Assembly (NCBI GenBank): GCA_003517725.1
Contig: DOZZ01000271.1
Location: 593-5,960 of the forward strand
Source of the DNA: Bryobacterales bacterium
GTDB lineage: Bacteria; Acidobacteriota; Terriglobia; Bryobacterales; Bryobacteraceae
DNA length: 5,368 nt
Direction: 5' to 3'
A program made the position numbers and the translations under genes. How positions within the stretch are numbered: the stretch's first letter is position 1; the number at the start of each line of letters is the position of its first letter. The notes under the pieces were generated by a model. It worked only from the letters and a program-made list of their open reading frames with translations, was not told the DNA's origin and did not search any database. This document shows positions 1-4,617 of the stretch, in pieces.

Positions 1-132
1 CGCGGATAACACCTTCGCGATTTCTTGAGGCTCGGCCTCGGAAAATGCTTGCGATCAGCGGACGTTTCCTGTAGGATTCAACCCTCGCGCCTCCCTAACT
101 CGGCCCCTGACCGGTGCGTATGAAGGAGAATC
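1..132. other. Leader/intergenic region with no supported gene
   Basis: No convincing coding region is visible. On the + strand all three frames close early (stops at 7-9, 26-28 and 72-74), so any upstream gene could contribute only a very short C-terminus, for example eight codons ending at the TGA at 26-28. This cannot be tested without upstream sequence. A small inverted repeat GAGGC-TCG-GCCTC lies at 27-39. It has no T run after it, so it is a poor terminator candidate. The end of the region carries the ribosome-binding site AAGGAG (123-128) for the lipoprotein gene. Confidence 0.5.
49..77 (+). promoter_or_regulatory. Weak sigma70-like promoter candidate for the lipoprotein gene
   Basis: TTGCGA (49-54) and TAGGAT (72-77) are separated by 17 bases, and each matches the sigma70 consensus at four of six positions. 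Transcription would start near base 84, about 50 bases before the ATG at 133. Matches of this quality arise often by chance, so this is only a candidate; the gene could also be read from further upstream. Confidence 0.25.
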
Positions 133-1638
133 ATGAGGCTTTCCGCAAGGGCCCGGCAGGTGACCGCGATGCTGTTAACCGCCGTTCTTTTCCTGCTCGC
201 CAGCGGCTGCAAGGTCAGCAAAGTTCAAAAGCTGGATGTGAGCCAGGTGCAGCAGCCCCAGCGGGAACGCCTGGTCGGGATCACGACGAAAGCCGGCGCC
301 GAAGTCAGCTTTGATCGGCCCGGCGGCACAATTAGTCAGGAGAAGATCGAAGCCAGGGTCAAGGCTGCGCCTTACAGCATCGCGCTGCAGGACGTTCAGC
401 GCCTGTGGGTGGAGCGACAGGGGACCTCCGCGTCGCGTACCATCGGGCTTACGGTTTTGATTGCGGCCGCGGCATTCGGCACGCTGCTGACCGTGGCCCT
501 GCTCACCAAACAATCCTGCCCCTTCGTGTATTCGTGGGATGGGACGCGCTACGTTTTTGACGCCGAACCTTACGGCGGCGCCATCACACGAGGCCTCGAG
601 CGTGACGACTACTCGGAGCTGGAGCATCTGCGCGCAGAGAACGGCGTGTACCGCCTGCTGCTGACGAATGAAGTGGACGAGACACAGTACACCAACCTGA
701 TGGAGCTGTTGGTGGCCGATTACGCCCGCGGTTCGCGCGTGGTTTCCGATGAGCACGGCGCGCTGCGGACGTACACGCAGATCCAACAACTCAGTGCGGC
801 GCGCGATCGCTATGGCAACGATCTGCTGCCGTGGCTGCTGGCGACGGACCGTAAGATCTGGGAACCGGACACCGTCGCGGGGCCGGACGGCAGCTTGCGG
901 CAGGAGGTGGTGCTGACCTTCCCCAAACCGGAGAACGCCACCCAAGTCACGCTGATCGCCAACGCCGCCACGGGCCTCTGGGGCTCTTACATGATCAAGA
1001 GAATCGTGGAGCTGCATGGGCGCGATTCAGCGGCCTGGCTGGCATCCCTCGACAGCGATCCGGCGGGACAGCAGGCCATCCATGCCTGGGGCGAGCGCGA
1101 GGGCACCTACCGGTTGCCGATCGAAGTGGAAGAGGCGGCAGGCTGGGTCGTGCGGGGCGCGCTGCCGAACGGCGGGCCGCTGCTGGCGGAGGACCGGGCC
1201 ATCGTGCTGGACGTCAGCCGCGTGCGCGGTTCGCAGCTGCGCCTGCGCCTGCGGCCGCCGGTGGGCTTTTGGGCTTTCAACTCCTTCGCGCTGGCGTCGG
1301 GCGCCGGTGAAGCCGTGAGCGTCGTGCGAGTGGCCGCCAGCTCCGCGCGGACGGCTGACGGAAGGGACATTCGCAGCGATCTTGCGACCACCGACAACCG
1401 GTACTATCCAATGCCCGACAACACCGACCAGGCCGAGATCACTTTCCGTGCGCCGGCAGCCAAGGCCGGGCAGGAGCGCACCGTATTCCTGCACAGCCGG
1501 GGATGGTATCAACTTCATCTGCGCAACAAAGATGCACCGGATCCGGTCACGCTCAGCAAGATCCTGACGGTGCCGGGCGCGGCGGTGCAATTTGCCGCGG
1601 ACCGCTTCGCGGAGTGGGGTCCAGGGGTCCGGCGGTAG
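133..1638 (+). CDS. Predicted lipoprotein with internal hydrophobic segment, function unknown
   Basis: This 501-residue protein starts with a type II signal peptide: basic residues at 2-8, a hydrophobic core at about 12-23, and a lipobox ending A-S-G-Cys26. It should be lipidated at Cys26, and Lys27 at +2 does not suggest inner-membrane retention by the E. coli rule. Residues 47-94 (LVGITTKAGAEVSF to DVQRLWVER) look like a small beta-rich domain. A second hydrophobic stretch spans about 103-125, directly followed by Cys129 in SCPFVYSWDGTRYVFDAE. The following region (to about 220) carries GGAITRGLERDDYSELEHL and NEVDETQYTNLMELLV, which I recall as a recurring block in uncharacterised Acidobacteriota proteins. 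The C-terminal half is beta-rich with no motif I recognise. The ATG at 133 is chosen because AAGGAG lies four bases upstream and the signal peptide begins there. Being a gene is near certain; function is unknown. Confidence 0.9.
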   Translation: MRLSARARQVTAMLLTAVLFLLASGCKVSKVQKLDVSQVQQPQRERLVGITTKAGAEVSFDRPGGTISQEKIEARVKAAPYSIALQDVQRLWVERQGTSASRTIGLTVLIAAAAFGTLLTVALLTKQSCPFVYSWDGTRYVFDAEPYGGAITRGLERDDYSELEHLRAENGVYRLLLTNEVDETQYTNLMELLVADYARGSRVVSDEHGALRTYTQIQQLSAARDRYGNDLLPWLLATDRKIWEPDTVAGPDGSLRQEVVLTFPKPENATQVTLIANAATGLWGSYMIKRIVELHGRDSAAWLASLDSDPAGQQAIHAWGEREGTYRLPIEVEEAAGWVVRGALPNGGPLLAEDRAIVLDVSRVRGSQLRLRLRPPVGFWAFNSFALASGAGEAVSVVRVAASSARTADGRDIRSDLATTDNRYYPMPDNTDQAEITFRAPAAKAGQERTVFLHSRGWYQLHLRNKDAPDPVTLSKILTVPGAAVQFAADRFAEWGPGVRR

Positions 1639-1667
1639 GACGGGGCTTGCGTTGGGCCCTTGCGTGG

Positions 1668-1673
1668 TAAACT
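1668..1673 (+). promoter_or_regulatory. Possible extended -10 element upstream of the muramidase-like gene
   Basis: TAAACT (1668-1673) is preceded by TG plus one base (1665-1667), the extended -10 arrangement. The best -35 partner, TTGCGT at 1647-1652, is only 15 bases away, shorter than usual. If real, transcription would begin near 1680 and the hairpin at 1681-1695 would sit at the very 5' end of the message rather than ending the lipoprotein transcript. The two readings compete, and the sequence alone does not decide. Confidence 0.2.
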
Positions 1674-1680
1674 GGCTCTT

Positions 1681-1698
1681 ATGCGCTAAGCGCATTTT
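1681..1698 (+). terminator. Short hairpin with T run after the lipoprotein gene
   Basis: ATGCGC (1681-1686) and GCGCAT (1690-1695) form a perfect six-pair stem around the loop TAA. T1695-T1698 follow, so the last stem base overlaps the T run. The hairpin lies 42 bases after the TAG of the lipoprotein gene and 90 bases before the next start, a sensible place for an intrinsic terminator. The stem is short and the T run is only four bases, so termination may be partial. The near-perfect symmetry could instead be a protein-binding site. Confidence 0.45.
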
Positions 1699-1775
1699 CC
1701 CTGCCCGAGGGCGTCTTACAACCAGCGCCCGCCGGTTCAGTCGTGACAGGACTGCAACCGAAAATTTACAAAATC

Positions 1776-1780
1776 GAGGA
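1776..1780 (+). promoter_or_regulatory. Ribosome-binding site that fixes the start of the muramidase-like gene
   Basis: GAGGA (1776-1780) lies seven bases before the ATG at 1788. The frame is open further upstream to a GTG at 1743, but that GTG has no purine-rich stretch before it. The signal peptide also begins exactly at the ATG. Together these choose 1788 over 1743. Confidence 0.8.
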
Positions 1781-1787
1781 TTTTCTA

Positions 1788-2294
1788 ATGAGAAAACTCT
1801 TTTCCCATGGGTTGTTCGTGTTTGCCGGAGTGGTTGCCGCACCGGCCGCTGTAACGCACGCAGACACTCGCGACTGGGACATGAGGAAACATCAAACGAC
1901 GGATCCGCGCCTGCATTTGCTTCAAAAGTTCTTCAAACACAGGGTTTGTCCCGCAGCCGAACTAGCTCAGGATTTTCTGACCGAAGCCGACACCTTCAAG
2001 CTTGACTGGCGTCTGCTTCCGAGCCTCTCGGTAATTGAGAGCGGCGGCGGTAAGTCATGCAAAAGAAACAACATGTTCGGCTGGCGAAATGGGCTGGCGG
2101 CTTTTCCGTCGTTCCGCGCCGGCATCCATCACGTGGCCTTTACGCTGGCGCGGGCCAGCTACTACCGGAATAAGTCGCTGGATAAGCTGCTGGCGACGTA
2201 TAACCCCAATGCCGACTATGGCAAGAACGTAAAGAACGTAATGCGGAGCATTTACCCGTCCGCAACCGTACCGCTTTCGTTCCGCCCCGCCTAA
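1788..2294 (+). CDS. Secreted glucosaminidase / lytic transglycosylase-like protein
   Basis: This 168-residue protein probably cuts the glycan strand of peptidoglycan outside the inner membrane. Residues 1-25 form a Sec signal peptide (MRKLF, hydrophobic core, likely cleavage after T-H-Ala25). The mature part is a small alpha-helical lysozyme-like domain: LDWRLLPSLSVIESGGGK at 72-89 contains Glu84 at the position expected for the catalytic acid, followed by NNMFGW (94-99), FPSFRAGIHHVAFTLA (106-121), and YNPNADYGKNVKNVM (138-152). This E-SGGGK / N-FGW / YNP-ADY order is typical of the glucosaminidase-type muramidase fold. Cys54 and Cys91 are the only cysteines and could form a disulfide in the exported protein. 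No cell-wall-binding or anchoring domain is present. The exact bond cut (muramidase, glucosaminidase or lytic transglycosylase) cannot be read from sequence. The gene is bounded by hairpins on both sides, so it is likely transcribed alone. Confidence 0.8.
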   Translation: MRKLFSHGLFVFAGVVAAPAAVTHADTRDWDMRKHQTTDPRLHLLQKFFKHRVCPAAELAQDFLTEADTFKLDWRLLPSLSVIESGGGKSCKRNNMFGWRNGLAAFPSFRAGIHHVAFTLARASYYRNKSLDKLLATYNPNADYGKNVKNVMRSIYPSATVPLSFRPA

Positions 2295-2302
2295 GCACTT
2301 GC

Positions 2303-2333
2303 GCCTGTAGCGGCCAACCCGCTACAGGCTTTT
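2303..2333 (+). terminator. Strong intrinsic terminator after the muramidase-like gene
   Basis: GCCTGTAGCGG (2303-2313) pairs perfectly with CCGCTACAGGC (2319-2329), giving an 11-pair stem with the five-base loop CCAAC. TTTT follows at 2330-2333. It begins nine bases after the TAA of the preceding gene and lies before the rpsA promoter. The stem is strong but the T run is short. It separates the envelope-protein genes from the rpsA unit. Confidence 0.85.
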
Positions 2334-2363
2334 CCAATCCCTCCCCCCCTAATCCACCCCAAA

Positions 2364-2393
2364 TTGACACCTGTTTGGCAGGTCCGCTATATT
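2364..2393 (+). promoter_or_regulatory. Sigma70-type promoter of rpsA
   Basis: A perfect -35 hexamer TTGACA (2364-2369) and TATATT (2388-2393, five of six consensus bases) are separated by 18 bases. Transcription should start near 2400, giving a leader of about 85 bases before rpsA. The spacer holds an inverted repeat ACCTG-TTTGG-CAGGT (2369-2383), and two further TTGAC copies follow at 2392 and 2397. The leader contains the perfect palindrome CACTAGTG (2411-2418) and three GGTG copies (2443, 2454, 2463). The promoter call is good; any operator role of these elements is inference. Confidence 0.75.
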
Positions 2394-2485
2394 GACTTGA
2401 CATACTGTCTCACTAGTGGCGGACTGTTCCCAAAAATAAATTGGTGGCGCTGCGGTGAGCACGGTGGACCTGGAGCGAAGGTAAC

Positions 2486-4195
2486 ATGCCTGAAGATCCC
2501 ATTGGTGCTAGCCCCGAAGGCGAACCCCGTCCTCCGGAGAACGAGTACGAGCATCTCCTGGAGGACTACGGCCATTTCGTGCCCCCCTCGGAACATCAGA
2601 TCCTGCGCGGCCGCATCCTTAAGATCACGCCAAAAGAGGTAATCGTCGACTTCGGTTCGAAGTCCGAAGGCCTGGTACCGATCCTTCAGTTCCAGAACCC
2701 CGCGGGTGAAGTACGGGTCAAGGTGGGCGACGAGATCGACGTGATGGTGGACCACGGCGAGCCGGTTGAAGGCTACGTGCTGCTATCGCATGAAAAAGCC
2801 GCTCACGTGCGCGTCTGGGAGGAACTCGAGAAGGCGCACACCGAGCAACTGGCAATCTTGGGCCGAGTGGTAGAGCGCGTGAAGGGCGGCCTTTCGGTGG
2901 ACGTCGGCGTTATGGCCTTCATGCCCGGCTCGCAGGTTGACGCGCGGCCCGTGCGCAATCTGGACCAGTTCATCGGTCAGGACGTGCCCGTAAAGGTGAT
3001 CAAGCTCAACCGCCGGCGCGGCAACGTGGTGGTTTCGCGCAAGGCCGCGGTGGAGGAGCAGGTGGTCCAGATGCGCCAACTCACACTCGAGCAGGTGCAC
3101 GAGAACAGCGTGCTCACCGGCACGGTCAAGAATCTGACGGACTACGGCGCTTTTGTGGATCTGGGCGGCATCGACGGCTTGCTGCACGTGACCGATATGT
3201 CATATGGGCGGATCTCGCACCCGTCCGAGATGATCAGCCCCGGCGATCAGGTCACGGTGATGGTGCTGAAGTTTGAGCCAGGCAAAGATCGCATTTCGCT
3301 GGGCATGAAGCAGTTGATACCCGACCCTTGGCAGGGCATCGAGCAGCGCTACACGCCGCAGAGCCGCGTCGTGGGCCGCGTCGTGAACGTCGCGGATTAC
3401 GGGGCGTTCGTGGAACTGGAGCCGGGCGTCGAGGGGCTAATCCACGTCAGCGAAATGACGTGGTCACGGCGCATGAAGCATCCCTCGAAACTGGTGAAGC
3501 CGGGCGACCAGGTGGAAGCCGTCGTTTTGGACATTCACCCCAAGGAGCGCCGCATTTCGCTGGGGCTGAAGCAACTGGAGGCCAACCCGTGGAGCACCAT
3601 CGACCAGCGCTATAGCGTCGGTTCGGTGGTGGAGGGGCGGGTCCGCAACATGACCGAATTCGGCGCCTTCATCGAAATCGAGGAAGGCATCGACGGGCTG
3701 GTGCACGTCTCGGATCTTTCGTGGACCAAGCGCGTGAAGCACCCCTCTGAAATTTTGCGCAAAGGCTCGGTGGTGCAAGCCGTGATTCTGGCCATCGACG
3801 CCGCCCATAAGCGCCTGTCTTTAGGCATCAAGCAGTTGCAGCCGGATGCCTGGGACCTTTACTTTCAAAACCACCACGTCAACGAGCAGGTGACCGGCCG
3901 GGTGTGCCGCCTGGCCAGCTTCGGCGCCTTCGTCACGCTGGCCGAGGGCGTGGAAGGGCTGTGCCATTTCTCGGAAGTTCCGGGGCATTCGGGGCGCAAA
4001 TCGGACCCCGCGCCGCTGGCGGTGGGCCAGGAGATCACCTTCAAGATCATCCGCATGAGCGAAGCCGAAAAGAAGATCGGCCTCAGCATGAAGGAAGTGG
4101 CCGGGGAGCAGGAACGCGCCCGTTTTGGAGACTACCAGCGGCATGCCGCGGCTGCCAGTTCCGGGCTCGAGTTTTTTATCACGCCGCCCGAATAA
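2486..4195 (+). CDS. rpsA: 30S ribosomal protein S1 (six S1 domains)
   Basis: Protein S1 binds mRNA on the small ribosomal subunit and helps unfold and dock it for initiation. The 569 residues (E. coli S1 has 557) contain six S1 OB-fold repeats at about 37-104, 121-187, 207-276, 292-364, 378-451 and 466-537. Domains 1 and 2 are divergent, as expected for the ribosome-docking part; MPGSQVDARPVR (146-157) and NVVVSRKA (180-187) are hallmark S1 segments. Domains 3-5 are close to each other, with repeated [YF]GAF, GLxHV[ST], HPS and ISLG/LSLG-KQL blocks (e.g. YGAFVDLGGIDGLLHVTDM at 220-238). Domain 6 keeps FGAFVTL and GVEGLCHFSE. The start is firm: an in-frame TGA lies at 2456-2458 with no start codon between, and GAAGG (2477-2481) sits four bases before the ATG. 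The N-terminal 36 residues are longer and more acidic than in E. coli. The gene has its own promoter and lies upstream of the IHF-like gene. Confidence 0.97.
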   Translation: MPEDPIGASPEGEPRPPENEYEHLLEDYGHFVPPSEHQILRGRILKITPKEVIVDFGSKSEGLVPILQFQNPAGEVRVKVGDEIDVMVDHGEPVEGYVLLSHEKAAHVRVWEELEKAHTEQLAILGRVVERVKGGLSVDVGVMAFMPGSQVDARPVRNLDQFIGQDVPVKVIKLNRRRGNVVVSRKAAVEEQVVQMRQLTLEQVHENSVLTGTVKNLTDYGAFVDLGGIDGLLHVTDMSYGRISHPSEMISPGDQVTVMVLKFEPGKDRISLGMKQLIPDPWQGIEQRYTPQSRVVGRVVNVADYGAFVELEPGVEGLIHVSEMTWSRRMKHPSKLVKPGDQVEAVVLDIHPKERRISLGLKQLEANPWSTIDQRYSVGSVVEGRVRNMTEFGAFIEIEEGIDGLVHVSDLSWTKRVKHPSEILRKGSVVQAVILAIDAAHKRLSLGIKQLQPDAWDLYFQNHHVNEQVTGRVCRLASFGAFVTLAEGVEGLCHFSEVPGHSGRKSDPAPLAVGQEITFKIIRMSEAEKKIGLSMKEVAGEQERARFGDYQRHAAAASSGLEFFITPPE

Positions 4196-4219
4196 ATGCC
4201 CGCCTTTTATTTTTTCCAT
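4196..4219 (+). terminator. T-rich tract after rpsA, possible weak termination or pause site
   Basis: A T-rich run TTTTATTTTTT (4205-4215) follows the rpsA stop. The only visible pairing is AATAAA (4191-4196, overlapping the stop codon) with TTTATT (4206-4211), an all-AT six-pair stem that would be unstable. There is no GC-rich stem, so strong intrinsic termination is unlikely and read-through into the IHF-like gene is plausible. Confidence 0.2.
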
Positions 4220-4249
4220 TTGCCAAATTGCGTCTTCCACTGCGATACT
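4220..4249 (+). promoter_or_regulatory. Candidate promoter for the ihfB-glpF pair
   Basis: TTGCCA (4220-4225) and GATACT (4244-4249) are separated by 18 bases. TGC (4241-4243) just before the -10 gives an extended -10 arrangement. Transcription would start near 4256, about 44 bases before the ATG at 4300. The region is visibly AT-richer than its surroundings, which fits a promoter. It would let the DNA-bending protein and glycerol channel be expressed separately from rpsA. Confidence 0.45.
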
Positions 4250-4299
4250 GTGAATTCTCTGTAATCGCTTGAGGCGAATCATTTTAGAAAGGACTGCGG

Positions 4300-4617
4300 A
4301 TGACCAAAGCGGATCTGATCGAAGAAGTATCCCGCGTTGTGGAGATGACCCGCAAAGAGTCTGAGATCATCGTCGAAGCAATTTTCGACAGTATTGTCCG
4401 CTCCCTGCGTTCGGGCGACAAAATCGAAATTCGCGGTTTCGGCAGCTTCCGCACCCGCCAGCGCCAGCCCCGCGTTGGACGCAACCCCAAGACCGGCACG
4501 CGCGTCGAAGTACCGGCCAAAAAGATTCCGTATTTCAAGCCCAGCAAAGAGTTGAAGGACGTGGTGAACCACTCGGCGAACGCGTCGAACCCCGAGCCGG
4601 ATAACGCGTCGCACTGA
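4300..4617 (+). CDS. ihfB: HU/IHF-family DNA-bending protein, IHF-beta type
   Basis: This small basic nucleoid protein binds in the DNA minor groove as a dimer and bends it sharply. The 105 residues show the whole family fold: an N-terminal helical dimer body (MTKADLIEEVSR to SIVRSLRSG, 1-39), then KIEIRGFGSF (41-50), and the DNA-gripping arm with GRNPKTG (60-66), where Pro63 is the intercalating proline. PYFKPSKELKD (77-87) ends the fold. Glu43 and Arg45 match the Glu44/Arg46 pair that E. coli IHF-beta uses for sequence preference; HU usually lacks it. The position directly after rpsA also matches E. coli ihfB. A polar tail of about 15 residues (91-105) extends past the usual end. AGAAAGGA (4286-4293) lies six bases before the ATG. 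The stop overlaps the glpF start. HU-family membership is certain; the IHF-beta label and whether it works as a homodimer or with an alpha partner elsewhere are inferred. Confidence 0.92.
   Translation: MTKADLIEEVSRVVEMTRKESEIIVEAIFDSIVRSLRSGDKIEIRGFGSFRTRQRQPRVGRNPKTGTRVEVPAKKIPYFKPSKELKDVVNHSANASNPEPDNASH

Noticed and set aside
175..1017. Long minus-strand open frame of 280 codons opposite the lipoprotein gene
   Set aside because: It lies wholly inside a well-supported + strand gene with a signal peptide and ribosome-binding site. Its translation is rich in Arg, His and Gln without recognisable domains, as expected for the antisense of GC-rich coding DNA.
1736..1757. Hairpin TTCAGTC / GACTGCAA before the muramidase-like gene as a riboswitch or regulator site
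   Set aside because: Only seven pairs with a bulged C, no conserved riboswitch core and no overlap with the ribosome-binding site. Chance pairing is a sufficient explanation.
1743..1787. GTG at 1743 as an earlier start for the muramidase-like gene
   Set aside because: No ribosome-binding site precedes it, and it would put 15 extra residues before an otherwise ideal signal peptide. GAGGA at 1776 supports the ATG at 1788.
1027..1842. Minus-strand open frame of 271 codons spanning the end of the lipoprotein gene, the intergenic region and the next gene start
   Set aside because: It crosses a terminator-like hairpin and the ribosome-binding site of the muramidase-like gene, has arginine-rich low-information composition, and no start context that I find convincing.
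2397..2425. Second TTGACA (2397-2402) as another rpsA promoter
   Set aside because: No -10-like hexamer lies 16-19 bases downstream; that stretch is GC-rich (around GGCGGACTG).
2783..3187. Minus-strand open frames inside rpsA (also 3464-3808 and 3821-4282)
   Set aside because: They are His- and Leu-rich antisense shadows of a certain + strand gene, with no domains of their own.
3106..3840. Internal repeats in rpsA as a DNA repeat array
   Set aside because: The similarity is at the protein level between S1 domains 3, 4 and 5 and is the normal architecture of S1, not a mobile or CRISPR-type repeat.
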